A stretch of 64,000 nt of DNA from Spirodela intermedia (lineage: Eukaryota; Streptophyta; Magnoliopsida; Alismatales; Araceae): contig LR746267.1 of assembly GCA_902729315.2 (NCBI GenBank), positions 5,209,386-5,273,385 on the forward strand. The letters are read 5' to 3'. A program made the position numbers and the translations under genes. The notes beneath the pieces are model-generated. The model made no database searches, was not told where the DNA came from, and saw nothing but the letters and a program-made list of their open reading frames with translations. Of the stretch, positions 25,036 to 38,543 are shown piece after piece (within the stretch, counting starts at the first letter, position 1; every line of letters begins with the position of its first letter).

Positions 25036-27357
25036 TTTATTTTATTATGTTTTTAATGCACAATTTAGCAAAAGGAACCATCAAGAAAGAGATATAATAA
25101 AAAGCTGAAATAAAAAAGAAAAAGTATTTCAAAAATAAATATTGACCCTAGCCCTTATTAGGCTGCCCAATGGGTCAACCTAGGTGAGTTGACACTACAA
25201 TTGTTGGGTCAAAAGAAAGGGAGGAATGCACTATAAAAGATTTGGTGTGTCAATCCAAGGGTTAATCCAACTACATGAAAATCAATTTTAGGAGAGAGCA
25301 AAAAAGATTATCTATAAGATACCTAATATGTCAAGCATCTTAGAACAACCTGGCATGTAGGAGACTATTATTGACCAATCGTAGTGTATCTTGACAAATC
25401 ATAATAAAAATCAAATGAGAAAACCTTATGCTAATGGTGTCCAAGGCAACCTATTTTAATGCTAGTCAAATGGATACTCTATTTTTGTGAGTTTCACTAC
25501 AAGTCACATCTAGGTCAACCTAGACATTTTTTGTATTGATTAAATCTCAAGTTTTTTAACTAAATAAAAAACTCATTCTAGGAGTTTGAAAGTAAAGTTT
25601 AATGACACATCAATTGTTATATTCCTATCAAATTTTCTCATCCACTTTCTGCTATAACTATAACCTCACTAACGCTTTCATTTATTCATAACTCAATAAA
25701 GTTCATCCTCACGACTTCAAGATTGATTTTAAGTATCCTGCCACCATTTCTATATGTGAAAGTACTCTAAGAAATTTCTATAACTAGAGAGGAGAGACAA
25801 GCTAGTGCCTTAGTAGCATAGAGAGATAAACTGGTGAAATGTATCATTACTTTAATTCATAAATTCATTGAATTTCAGCTATAGTTCCTTTTAATATATA
25901 GTGAAAGCTATGGATGGAAATCATAGTCAGTAGACAGAGGCTAAAGAAGGCCGAACTACTATAATCAACTTAGCTAGGTAATCTAATATATGTCAACCAA
26001 CTAAATAAAAGATCAAGAGAAAATTTTCAAGCTAAAGAATATTTAAAGAGCCCATTATCCCTCTCCCCCCCTCCTTTGTATTTTATTTTGTCTACTATAA
26101 GACCAATGCTAAAGACAGAGTATAACCTAAGAACTTGGTCCTTAAAGAGTGGTGTAAGCCAAGGGGTCAGACCAATAGTCTCTTTGTTGATTATGTATAT
26201 GAAATAACCAATGATTCATGGGCAATAAAAAATGAATGATTCTCCTGCCCTCTTGGTTGCTTGTGTTTTCTTTCTTTAACCAATGTGTCATACCACATGC
26301 TTCTAAGGATTTATATTCTATGAAATCAAAACTTTCATAGTTTTCAACCTTATTAGGTAGAACTTTCATAGTTTTGAAATTTAAGGTAGAAATCTAGAGA
26401 TGAAAATTAAAAAGCAAAATCAATAGGATAGTTTTGTGATATTAGTTATGACTTTTTTCCTTTTCAAGTCAATCTAGTTTTGATGTTTACAAAAGCTGAG
26501 AAATTTTCACAAATGTTGACGTTTCTTACAAGCATTGTTGATTTGAATCCACCAAAATCAATGTTATTAAACTTTCCATCCATTCTATAGTAATTTATAT
26601 TCTTATTGATCATATTTTGATTAATTAGAGTGTTGAATTTACTGCTTACAAAAGTCTTCATTGAACTCACAATAAACTTAGTCCTTTTTTTACAACAAAA
26701 ATGAAACAATTTAGGCAAATAATTTCTATAATTTTACCTCTAGCCTTAATCATACTGCATATAGTAGTACACTTTCTATAATAATCTATCAAGGAAGAGG
26801 AACATCATCCCTTTCATCCTCGTGATCTTGTAGGTCATTATAATCTTATCCAAATAAACTATACTCTCCAAAATTATTGGTGGATCCAAAGATATCAACC
26901 CTCTCATCTTCGCCAAATCTAATACCTTCCCAAGTATAACACAATTCTCTCTTCTTCTCACCAACAAGGCTTTTGTAACTTTCTTGATGAAATTCTTCAT
27001 GTCCTTGAATGAGTTGAAGATCAAGTGAAGAAAATGAAAGACAAGTGGTGATTGCATTTAAATACAAATTTGATTGAGTCAACATGCATTCGTCTTCACG
27101 ATTTTCATGTACCACGAATTTTTGATGTTGACAAAAATATCATGTGCATATTCAAAGGGAGTACATAATAAAGGATGGCATCTACCTAGTAAGGAATAGC
27201 AATTCTTTGAGCATATAACTCTAGTAATCCAGTTGTCTCCACTTGAACCTTTGAAAGTTCACATTTTGATTACATTATCCATTCTCCACAAATCAATGCT
27301 AAGAAATATTTGTGATGAAACAATTTTTCCAAAGATTTTCTTTACACAAAAAATGGA

Positions 27358-27480
27358 TTGATTGTTGGTTTAAGTTTTTGATGTTCACAAGTAATCACAA
27401 AGAGATAAAAAATGTTGGTAAAATATGTTATCACTACTGTAACATAAGGATCAAGATTAGACAATTAGATATAGTCCTCT
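27358..27480 (+). repeat. Diverged direct repeat, right copy
   Basis: This contains TTGTTGGTTTAAGTTTTTGA and ends TTAGATATAGTCC. It matches the copy at 24905-25035 with substitutions and gaps. Both are followed within 200-600 bp by GTCAACCTAG. Confidence 0.4.
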
Positions 27481-29896
27481 TTGTTGTTAAATTTGTTTTT
27501 TTTCCTAATACAGAAAAAAGAGAATCAAATATATACATGGGAAGAAAAATAAAATCAAAACAAATGGATAAATTTTTAGAAGGACAAATTGATGAGAGAG
27601 AAAATGTGTCAACCTAGAAACATGTGTTGACCTTTTAATATTGAGAAAAAGATGGAGGTTACCCATCCATGACTGAAGAAGACATAGAAAGTGTGTTGAC
27701 CTAGAAAAGTTATGTTGACTCATCCAAATTCGAAAAAAGAGAAATTGTGCCAACCTATGTGCAGAAGTATGTTAAGCAATTCATATTCCTCTTAGACATT
27801 AAAAGTTTGTTGAACAAAGATAAATTTTTTGGCTTTGTGGTTGGGTTATAGCATTGAGTGCAAGTAAAGTTGTGAAGTAAAAGGGTAAGAGATCTGCAAG
27901 GGACCATACCAATGGCCAATTCCCTCATAGACTGCAATAACAACATCATGTGGATATTCAATGCTGACACTAAATTTTAGGATGCAGAAGCCAGCAGACC
28001 ACAGCAATTTCAGCTGTGACAATCCAAAAAAGCAGCACGGGAACAACTATGGACAAGAGTTTGGCAAGGGCGAAGGATAATCCAAGACTACTATGACATA
28101 GTAGGAAAAACCAAAGTTGATGCTTCACTTGTGAGGGTCCTCATTGGGGGAAGGACTATCCAAAGTAATTGGTTTGAGGCACTGCCAATACAATGGCAGC
28201 ACAAGAGATGGCATTAGACAGCAACACACATACGCTGAACCTCCTTTAGTTTAAAAGTATGTTTTAATTATGCAAGGATACCAACAAGAATAGCATGACC
28301 AGGCTGATCCGCATAGATGTAATCAATACAGTCAACCCACCCTCACAATAATCAATAGTAAGAATACTCACAACATTTTGATTAAGTCTAATGTTGTCAT
28401 GAGGGGAGACCAGATCAAGGTTATCAATTTTTTAGTTTCATGGTGCTATCAATGGACGATTTGGATGCCATCATTCATATAGATCTCTTCAAGAGATCAT
28501 AAGTTGGGGCCTTCTCTCATTTACATGGTGTCTTGTGCAAAGACTGAGCTCATGGTTCATCTCTATGCTGATGCCCTTGGTTTTAATAATGACAAATGGA
28601 AATTTGTTAATAAGTAATTATTTAATTGATGATTATTTATATTGGAGCATCAAATGAATGATGTTATAATGACGAAAAATATTCATAAAATGAAATAAAA
28701 TATTGAATTATGCCTAATCTCAAATATACTTGACATATGGATAATACTAAATCACTCATATATCATTCAAAATAATACTATTAAATATTCAGATAAGAAT
28801 TCATTGAGTGTACTTCTAATTAGTAATATTGAATTTATATATTTGACTAATTTCATCATATAAAATCATCATGTTTCATAGTTGTGGAAGATGTCAATCT
28901 TTACATAATATATTTTTTGTCATAGTGAAAATGTAATGGTAAACACATCAGAATCAACGAGACAACAAAAATTAAAATATGAGTATGAAAGCTTAGTCTA
29001 TTATATACATGTGGTATTAGATCATTAATTTTAAATAATTTTGATATCATTCTAATTGATTGAATTCAGATTTTTTTATTTAGTCAAACATGATTTTCTA
29101 GATATTGAGTAATATACTTTAAAAAATCATTTTTGATATCATGAATCATCAAAATAATGACTACAAATATTGAGATCATTATTCAGAATGTTAAATTGAT
29201 GATTGTATTTTACTTGAGGTGATTTGAATAAGATTTTATTTCTAAATCATCATATTTTCTAAGGATACATATTATTAACCATATTTTAATGATATTAGAT
29301 CTTTACTAGTTTTTAATTCAATCAATTTGATTCAGATAGTATATTGTGTTTTAAAAGAATCACGTATTAGTCTCTCTTGAGGATATCTGAACTTATAAAG
29401 GGCATATCATATTAGTTTTCCAAATATTTGAATTTCTAATCATTTTTAGAAATATTACTGTTGTCAAATAACATAACATAGGAGGAGATTTTGAATTAGA
29501 ATTTTCTATAATTACCATAGCTTTCTAATGGCTAATTAGAGCTGAACACCTATCTTTAACTGCTCCACAACTTCAAGAGTTATATTGAGCTTATCTATAG
29601 AACTATCTAAAGAAAGTTGTGAGATCATTGATGGCTAGTCAAACTACATCAAGACATCAAGTTGAGGAGAATTACTCAAGCATTCAGTGGCCATCCTCAA
29701 CCAATATTATAATGAGAAGAAGACAAGAAATATCATGCCTTATCACCATCCTCTTCATCAACATTCAAGACACAATTTGAGTCAACATTGTCTTCTAGAA
29801 ATCATCCCATGATGACATCTTTATTATTTAGTATGAGATAAACATGATACTAAAGTTTTATTTATCAGAAGTGGGATTTTTTTCTATTAATAGTAG

Positions 29897-30047
29897 TGTG
29901 GCCTCTTAGGGTTGTGACTCCAAAAGAAAATTTTCGGATAAAATTTCATGGGAGCTGAGCCTAATAATCAATGATGTGGCATCCTAGAGTTGTGAATCTA
30001 GAAAAAAGATTCTAGGTAAAACTTTAAGTTGAACCTGTTAATCAACG
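29897..30047. repeat. Two-unit tandem repeat, period about 78 bp
   Basis: TGTGGCCTCTTAGGGTTGTG (29897) and TGTGGCATCCTAGAGTTGTG (29975) start two similar units. Both continue through an A-rich stretch, a GAGCCT or GAACCT motif and AATCAATGA or AATCAACGA. Confidence 0.6.
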
Positions 30048-31750
30048 ATTGTGATTAGACAATCATAAGTAATAGAACCAAAGAACAATAATGTTCTTAG
30101 ATAGTCGACGTTAGTAGTTGGCTGAACCACATGTAGAATAGTGAATTGAAATATCCACTGACCCATCATCCTAAGAGAAGAATGAATTCTAAGAAACCTT
30201 ATCTAAGAACGAAAAAAGAGAAAAAAATAGATCTATTCAACCCCCTTTCTTGATCTTAGTATGGGCCAAAATTCAAAAAAAATATTTATATATGTCCCAA
30301 ACATAGTATACTGAGTTATCTTTGTTAATTTTATGATCTTATTGTTACGAATGACTCACCCATCACAATATTAGCTCTCCACTAGGCCTTAAGATAACTA
30401 GGTGGTGGATGGAGATTTTTTTGGGCAAAAGCATGAGGCACTAGTAGCTCTATTTTCCTCACAAAAGGTTGGGTCTCCATTGAGACAAAATCAAGTCATT
30501 TGGATGGCTGATCCCATGAATACCAATGTGTACGATTGAGGGGAAAGGTAAATATTTGAAGGAAGTTCCATCTAGGACTGAAAGTAGCTAGGTGTGGAGA
30601 GAACTAGAATAAATGGACTAGTGTTCTTGGTGAGAGAGGGCTAAGAGGTCTTCTTTTTCTTCTCCTCATTTAGAGCTAGACTTCAAGTTACTTTGTAGTT
30701 TCCAATTTGTTGCCATTCAAGTTACTTCTTGAGTATAATTATTAATTGTTGCTCCTCAAGTGGGCTAGTTAATTGATTCTTTAAAATATTCTCACTTTTT
30801 TTTAGTTTTATCATGTTTTTTTTATCTTATACTCAGTGGGTTGACACAAATTTAGTTGAGTCCACACACTAAGTAAATATGAGTTGGGTTGACTAGATTG
30901 AGTTGATACACAAGATCAAAATATTAGATCTGAATAAAAATAGGCACATTTTATAATGGTTTGGCCTTCCTAGACCTATGTCCACTTACCAAAGATTTCT
31001 GCTCTTTGTTTAGACTATTCCCGCTTAAAGAACCACATGATTGATTTCAGAGTTGTCTCCTCATATTAAGCATTTATTTATTAGCTTAGCTTCTTATCCC
31101 TTGTTATCAACACTCTTTACAATAATTTTACATAATACTAATAAGAGACTTACAAAAAAATCTTAAACTTGAGGATGAACTTGATTGATTTTTTTGACAT
31201 TTGAATGCCTTAGAAAGATATGGTGAAGTTACAATCATAATAGAAAATGGAGACGGAATTTTGACGCAAACTGATGTTATTGAGGAATCATTGGAAAGCG
31301 CTTGAGACAGTTTTTTCATTGTAATTTGACCATTATAATTCAAGAATTTTAAATTTGATCCATCAAAGATAATCTAAGTCAAATACTTTGTAAACCTTCA
31401 CAACAATCTACATAACCAAACTACTTATTTGACCAGGTTTTGACTTAGTGAATAGATTAATCAGTGTGAGATTTTATTTAAGTTGTAGGATGTGTCAAAT
31501 AGATTTATCAGCTTAGTAGGATGTCTTACATCTCAAATATTTTTTCTAGAATCCCCATTTATTTCTCCTAAAATTTTATTTGTGTAGCTATGTAGACTCA
31601 TGAATTAACATACGTTTTTTACATGTAAGTTATCTCTTTTCTATTTTGATTTAGTGATAACTATGCCAACTCATGAAATCAACCCACTAACTACAAGTTT
31701 ATTGGAGGGGCATTTCTACGGTGGTCTTGACTAAGCTGGCGTACGCATAA

Positions 31751-32118
31751 AGAAATTGTGCTCATAAGATCCCAACGTCTATGTGTTGATATAATAAAAT
31801 ATCATCTACTTGTCGTCCACGTCACGGAGACGTCGGCATCTTCAGCGACGGTTGTAATCGGAAGCCTGGGCGTACGCGCCTCGGAGTTCGACGCAGCGAC
31901 GGCGCCGCCGCCATCGCGTCGGCCGACGGAAGGTGAGTTATTGGCATCGGACCATCGGTCAACGCCCAGGAGGGAAAGACGGCCGGCACACTGACCCCTT
32001 ACCCGCCATTGACAGATAGGAGGGAGGGAAGAGCCGTAGTACACAAGAGAGAGAGAGAGAGCTGAGCTTAAGACATTAGCCAGTGCGAATTTGGGTTCCT
32101 GCGTTCGAAAACACCTGA

Positions 32119-32154
<36 letters not shown>

Positions 32155-32678
32155 CTCTCGCTCACTCTACACTCCATACTGCTGATCTTACTCACTGTGG
32201 AGAGCAGGATGGAGGGGAGGGGTGGTGATCACCGCCGTGACAGATGCGGACGACCTCGATTTCTCCCGTTGGTTTCCCTTTTCGACGGAGGAGGCGGAGG
32301 GATGCCGCCCCTGCCGTCCCGCCGTACCGCCGTGCGGAACTGCAGGGAGCAGAGAAGGCATTTAGAATGGAGAGAGGGAGAGAGAGGGCGAGGCTCTGGC
32401 TATTAATTGCGGAGAGAGAATGGGGGAAGATGCCATTTTTACTCGCCATCCCTCTCCTCCACCACCACCCCTACCACGAACCATAATCCCGCCTGCTTGC
32501 CACCTCTCTCCTCTCTGGGTTTTGCCGCCTCCTCCGCCGCCGTCTTTCTCTGTGCTCTGCAACCGGTTCTCCGCCTCAGATGAACCAGAGCGGGAGTGTT
32601 TCCAGGCGAGGAGGAGCTGACGAGCTGTGTTTACTGGCCCACGGGTGGTGGTTCTGAGGAGTTCTTGCTGTGGCGGCC
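31751..32678 (+). promoter_or_regulatory. Presumed promoter and 5' leader of the HD-ZIP IV gene
   Basis: Composition changes from AT-rich to GC-rich at about 31830. The region has CT runs at 32119-32152, overlapping short GC-rich frames without recognised domains, and a short upstream frame starting ATGAACCAGAGC near 32580 that stops before the main ATG. The upstream frame could affect translation (inference). Confidence 0.45.
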
Positions 32679-35537
32679 ATGGATTCCAGCGACGACCTTG
32701 ATGCATCCGCCTCGCAGAGGAAGAAGCGCTTTCACCGCCACACCCCCAGGCAAATACAGGCGCTCGAAGCGTGAGTTTTCTCTCTCTTCTGCGCTTTGTC
32801 CTTCTGCTGTCTCCTCCTTTCGGAAGTCGAGGCGACCTAGATCAGGAAGGCCCGTCTGTTTTCAGGATGTTTAAGGAATGCCCCCACCCGGACGAGAAGC
32901 AGAGGATGCATCTGAGCAGGGAGCTGGGGCTGGAACCCCGCCAGATCAAGTTCTGGTTCCAGAACAGGCGGACGCAGATGAAGGTTTGCTCCTCTTTTTC
33001 ACCTCCATCGACCTCTTCCACCCCCCACCCCCGTTCGTTCTTTCTATTCATGAATGGGGGACCTGCTTCCTTTCGCAGGCTCAGAACGAGAGGGCGGACA
33101 ACTCCTCTCTGCGGGCGGAGAACGACAGGATCCGCTGCGAGAACATCGCCATGAAAGAGGCGCTGAGGAGAGTCGCCTGCCCAACCTGCAGCGGCCCTCC
33201 CGATGCGGAGGACTCTTTCTTCGACGAAGAAAAGCTCCGATTGGAGAATGCCCGACTGAAAGATGAGGTCAGAACCAGGAACTCCCTTTTCATCCCACCG
33301 ATGATCACAGCCACAGCCATGTGACGGGTTCTGCATAGTTGCAGTTGTATAGAATCTCCAGCATTGCCTCCAAGAACCTGGGAAGTCCGATCCCCCATCT
33401 CCCACGAGCCCACCGGATCCCCATTTCCTCGCTGAGCTTATCAGTCGGAGGCCATGGCGTTTCCCCCGTTCATGCCCCGTCCCTGGACATTGATCTCTTG
33501 TCTGGGAGCTCCCCTTCAGCTCCACCGCGGTCGTTCCCATCGGCTGGCATCTCCGAGGAGGAGAGGTCTCTCATGGAGGACGCGGCCTCCAGCGCGATGG
33601 CGGAGCTGATCAGGTTAGTCCAAGCGGAGGAGCCGCTGTGGACGAAATCGGAGAACGGCGACAGGGAGATCCTCGATTCGGAGAGCTACAACAGGATCTT
33701 CACTGGAGCGAGGAACCAGCCGAGGGATCCAGATCTGCGCCAGGAGGCCTCCAGGGCCTCCTGCGTAGCCATGACAACCGCCGTGTCTCTGGTCGACATG
33801 TTAATGGATTCGGTAAATACCTCCTCTCTTCTTCTTGGTCTTCACCAATCAGTTTGGAGGATCTGAGTTCGGAGTAACCTGGGCGCCCTTTGGTTGCAGA
33901 GCAAGTGGATGGAGCTGTTCCCGACGATCGTCTCGAAGTCGAGGACGATCGAAGTCCTTTCGAGTGGGATCGGAGGAAGAAGTGGGTCTCTGCTGCTGGT
34001 ACTCCTCGGAACTCGCCGCCGTCGTCTTCGACCTACGCTTGTCCCCGTTTTCTGATCCGCTGATCGACGCAGATGTACGGGGAGCTGCAAGTTCTTTCCC
34101 CAGTTGTCTCTCCCCGGGATTTCTTCTTCCTGCGTTACTGCCGACAGATCGATCAGAGTACATGGGCCATTGCCGACGTCTCCCGAGCAAACCCATCTCC
34201 AGCGTCTCCTCGCTGTTGGAAGCTTCCATCGGGCTGCGTAATTCAAGACATGTTTAATGGATATTCGAAGGTGTGAACGAACTCCTCTAGATTCTATCAA
34301 TCTGTAGCAGATCTCAGCTTCTTTCGATTTTACTTCTAGTTATGTATGTTCTTCAGTGGTAAGATCACAGATCAAATATGTGAATTTACTTATCGTAGAT
34401 TACTTGGGTCGAGCATGTGGAGGTGGAAGAGAGATTTCCGATCCACCAGCTATACAGAGGGCTCGTCATGACGGGCGTCGCATTCGGGGCCCAGCGGTGG
34501 GCGGCTACCCTCCGGAGGAGCTGCGAGCGGTGGTCCGCCTGTTCCGTGACCCACGGCGGCGATTCTGGTAGGGTGGTTCTTGTTGGCGGCGCCTATCTTC
34601 AGCTCCGGTCGTCTCGGAGAAGATGAGCTCTGACCTCGGTGGATCATCGTTGGTTGCACCAGGCGCACTCTCCGGCGACGGGAAGCGGAGCATGATGAAG
34701 CTTTCTCAGCGAATGGTAAGCAACTTCTGCGCGAGCATGAGCGCCGGGGACGGTCACCGGTGGACGACCACGCTCTCCGGGCCGGACGACGTCGGCGTGC
34801 GAGTCGCCGTCCACCGGAGCGTGGACCCTGGCCAACCCAACGGCGTCGTCCTCAGCGCCACCACCTCGGTATGGCTCCCCATCCCGCCGGAGATCGTCTT
34901 CGGCTTCCTTAGCAACGAACAGACTCGCCCTCAGGTGCTTCCCTGCCCTAATTCCCTATAGTTGAATCTTCAAGGGCATCTCCCTTCCCCTCTCTCTCCA
35001 GCTTGCGTTCTTCTTTTCATCTTCGCAGTGGGACGTTCTCTCCAATGGCAACTCGGTGCAAGAGGTCGCCCACATCTCCAGTGGGCAGGACCCGAGGAAC
35101 TGCATCTCTCTCCTGCGGGTGAGCTTCTTCTCCTTCTTCTTCTTCAGTCGGTTTTCCAGGATTTGACCTGGGCGAATGAGCGAATGGCGCAGGGCCTCAA
35201 CGCCAGCGAGAGCACAATGCTGATACTCCAGGAGAGCTGCACCAACCCCTCGGGGTCCCTGGTGGTCTATGCCCCCATCGACATCCCGGCGATCAACGTC
35301 GTGATGAGCGGGGAGGACCCCTCGCGGTTGCCGCTGCTGCCGTCGGGGTTCGCCATAGTTTCCGACGAGGGCGAGTTCTCCGGAGGGAACGGGTCCTTGG
35401 TCACAGTGGCGTTCCAGATACTAGTCAGCAGCCTGCCATCCGCCAAGCTGAACATGGAGTCCGTGGGGACAGTGAACAACCTCATCAGCACCACCGTGCA
35501 GCAGATAAAGGCCGCCTTGAATTGCCCCGTCGTCTGA
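32679..35537 (+). CDS. HD-ZIP class IV homeodomain-START transcription factor
   Basis: HD-ZIP IV factors control epidermal (L1) cell identity and epidermal cell types. Ten exons fit: 32679-32770, 32866-32983, 33079-33267, 33345-33812, 33900-33998, 34073-34270, 34399-34567, 34663-34934, 35029-35118 and 35193-35537 (TGA). They total 2040 nt (679 aa). The homeodomain begins about residue 14 ([18 protein letters not shown]) and includes [11 protein letters not shown] and [11 protein letters not shown]. The zipper-loop-zipper follows with the CPTCSG motif. The START domain starts near [15 protein letters not shown], and the C-terminus carries [20 protein letters not shown] and [11 protein letters not shown]. 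The very short N-terminus and ENIAMKEAL segment fit the HDG11/HDG12/ROC-like branch better than the GL2 branch, but this is not certain. The exon 7/8 junction is chosen to restore the family alignment; introns are short. Confidence 0.92.
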
Positions 35538-35556
35538 GCTGCCGGGTCTCCACCGG

Positions 35557-35590
<34 letters not shown>

Positions 35591-36643
35591 CTTAACTCCG
35601 AGATTGGATGCGCTCAGAGGGGCTGTCGATGGTGGAGCATTCAAGACGAAGGGAGCTCTTTAATCGGGGCCCTGTGTTGTCCTGGTGGGTTCGCCATGAA
35701 TGCTGCCATCAAGAGCTGGAAGAACCGGGGGGCTTCGTCGTCCGATGGAGGGAGTCAAGAACGCGCCATCGATTCATCTCTCTCGTCTTTGCTGCCTGAG
35801 CATCACAATCTTCCTTTTCCTCTATCTCTCTCTATCTCTCTCTCTTTCTCTCTCTGCCCTTGCAGCGAAGGCCAGATGGTTCGGGTATTGACTTCTTCTC
35901 TGTGATTCCGAGGCTCCGCTCCTCCCATTCCTCAAGTTTCTTCTTCTTCCTCTTCGTCATCTTGTCGTCGTCTTCGTCTGGGGATGGCGGGCGCCATTAG
36001 AATTGTCTGCAACTCGACGGGGTCTTCTTCATCCGGCCCGCCCTCCATGTCCGAGCGCTAGCTAGCACAGGGGTGAGGGGGAACACCGACGAGGCTTCCT
36101 CGTTGTTCTGATTGACAATGAACTCGGCACGACAGTCGATAGGGACACGCAGAGGCAACTCACCATTAATTCCCCCTCCTCCTGGCTCCCTCCCTCTGCT
36201 GAGGAGAGGCAGGGGGTGGGATTCAATTCCCGGTTGGCTGCCTCTGCACTGTGGACATCTGCAAGCAGCTTGATCATTAAATCCTCTCGGATACTCTGCG
36301 GATTGAATTCGCCCCGGCCCCCGCCCCCCTACCGCACACCCTTTGATGGGCTGGCTGTGTAACTCCTTTTCAAGTTCAATTAACTCCACCGGTTGACCTC
36401 CACGCTCGGACAAAAAGAGATAGAGCAAGAGAGAGAGAGAGGAAGGGGAGGTAAATCTCTCTCGTATGGGTTCGGGTTCCTCCATTCACGAAGTTCCCAA
36501 TTAAAGATCACAAGTTTGAAAAGGGTACGAATTTGTGGCCGGTGCAGTTTTATAAACGCGCTGAAGAATGCTCTTCTTTGGAGAGGTGTTAAATGGGTCG
36601 AGCAGCCGTAAAACCTCAAAGCCCAGTCCGCAAGGGAAACAAG

Positions 36644-36683
<40 letters not shown>

Positions 36684-37920
36684 GGGGCTCTTACACCCAT
36701 CCCATTTATAGTTTCCAGGTGGAGATGGGTTTATTTTTTCAGCAGCGAGGGACCCAGGAATACTGCAGGGATTCTTCTGGGAAAGACCACAGCTCCAGTC
36801 ATGAGATCTCTCCGGGCCTCCACTCGTGGATTCCATCGCTGTTTCTCCGACGGTCTTATGATCTTCTTTCCCAAAACTTTGCTCAAATTTTACTGCTCAA
36901 ACGAAGATTCTCCTTCCTGATCTAACGAGACAGCTTAGACTTGACGACAAGTTCCCTCCCCTGGCTCTCCACGCCATCTTCAATCCACTAGGTCGCGGCA
37001 TTTCTTCTCTCCATCTTTTTCTCCACTGATTTACAGTGAAAATATGCACTCGAGTATCTGACTGCAAATTTTCCATTTTTTCTCCTGCTCGTTTATCTTC
37101 AACTATCACAAGAGGCGAGAAGGACGATGGAGATTTTCGGAAATTTTCCTCCAAAGGAAAAACTGGGAAACCGAGGAATACTAATTACCCTTTCTGCATG
37201 AGTTTTTGACTTCCATACCAGTAAGCAAATATGGCGAGCTCATGTCCGCTGGTAGCTGTGTACTCCAGAAAATATGCCCAATCTAGGCTTGTTCTAGATT
37301 TAGAATGGGGATCCAAGAAGGTGCATGCTGCTACCCGGCTTCGACAGAGAGAGAGAGAGAGCCAGGAAAGAGATCATTTTTTTCTCCAAGCCTGTTGGGT
37401 ACTGAGGTATGATTTGTCCGTAAGATCTGTTTGTCGTTCAATTGCCAAGAGTTCAACATCACGTGGATGAAGAGCAAGCTGTCCTCATAGCCTGCCGGCC
37501 TCTTGCAACCCGAATACCTGCCTCAAGCTTTTTCCATGCCATGCATAGAAATTTCTGAGAGAGGGGAGACGTTGGAAATTGCATTTCTGGCCCACGATGA
37601 AGCTCATTTCCCGCTCCCTGCTCCCAAAAGAGTGCAGCCACAAGGGGAAGATCTGGCCGGATACATGCAGAAGAGCTCTGTGCGTGCGCAGACACTGAGC
37701 CAGGTCATCCTGAAGACATTACCAGGCTTCTATCCAGACACTGTCCTCTTCGGTGTTCTCTTCTTTGGGCAACGCTTGAAGGTGTTCTCTTCTCAGGACA
37801 AGTTAACTGATATAAGATCGAGAATACCCCTCAGGACGAAAACGAAGAGAGACAAGAGGGCCATTCACTGTTCCCTCGGGCGCTGCACGCTGGCAAAACT
37901 GGGAGATCGCTAAAGTAACC
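35538..37920. other. 3' flank of HD-ZIP IV gene and CT-rich spacer
   Basis: The proximal part is the likely 3' UTR. CT runs lie at 35559-35588, 35821-35855 and 36646-36680. Frames longer than 100 codons here have low complexity or no recognisable domain. No gene is supported. Confidence 0.5.
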
Positions 37921-37929
37921 CTCCACATT

Positions 37930-38543
37930 CGTAGTACCATTCGATAATGGCCGCGGTCCCTCAACTGAGAGCATGCTGAGAGAACAGAGACAGCGGCCAT
38001 GTAGTCTGGCGTCACAGTCGCTGACAGAATTTTCTTAAAAGTTTCGAATGCTTCCTCAGCGCACCTCACCTGAACTTCTTCGCAGGCTTGTCGAAGGAAC
38101 CACAGGAAATTCATTAAAAAGCTTCTGTCCCATCGGCATGGTCAGATTTCTCATAAGCCAGCGAAGATCGTCATCCAGGACACCACACCCTTCCGAGTAA
38201 CCCTGAATGACGCTTTCCTTTCCAGGTTAATCATCTCCTGCTCCGAGTTCATGAGAAAGAGAGAGTTCCCCAGATAAGCATCACCTCTGTTGAAGGCCCT
38301 AAGGAAGCTCCCAGTTGACTCCCGTTCTTCCTTCACCGAGTAGAGGCTTCACGCTCCGAAGACTTGCAAGGAGTGACCTAGACCACACCCGGCCCCGGGG
38401 CTGGAGAGGGGTATCAAATGGTGGCCCAACTCTGGTGGGTGACGAATCAGGCCGGTGACAACAACGTGGACGTGAGGCTGGACGGACTCTAGCGGGGTTA
38501 AATGTGCCATCCAACAACTGCGAAGGCTGGTCATGATGCACAT
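37930..38543 (-). pseudogene. Pentatricopeptide repeat (PPR) protein fragment, decayed
   Basis: Read on the minus strand in three shifting frames, the region gives a typical plant PPR order. VVVTGLIRHPPELGHHLIPL and LGHSLQVF come first (about 38440-38350). GDAYLGNSLF and KGVVSWMTIFAGL follow (about 38275-38155). EEAFETFKKILSATVTPDYM and AAVSVLSACSQL come last (about 38065-37960). PPR proteins bind organellar RNA; the VVSW-T-IAGL and VSVLSAC phrases are hallmarks of the PLS type. Frameshifts between the three parts and the short length show a dead fragment, without the E/DYW end. Confidence 0.7.

Larger units (their letters stand above)
24200..31750. other. AT-rich repetitive block without recognisable genes
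   Basis: About 7.5 kb of AT-rich sequence has only short frames on both strands. It looks like decayed transposon sequence: diverged direct repeats at 24.9 and 27.4 kb, several TTGACC/GGTCAA-type stretches, and a segment near 28.57-30.3 kb that begins and ends somewhat like a copia LTR (uncertain). A 78-bp tandem repeat lies at 29.9 kb. No intact coding domain was recognised. Confidence 0.5.

Noticed and set aside
28573-30300. Possible copia-type solo LTR
   Set aside because: The ends only vaguely resemble an LTR and no target duplication could be identified; kept as part of the repetitive block.
32842-33540. 232-codon minus-strand frame opposite the HD-ZIP IV exons
   Set aside because: It is the antisense shadow of GC-rich exons; the plus strand carries the conserved homeodomain.
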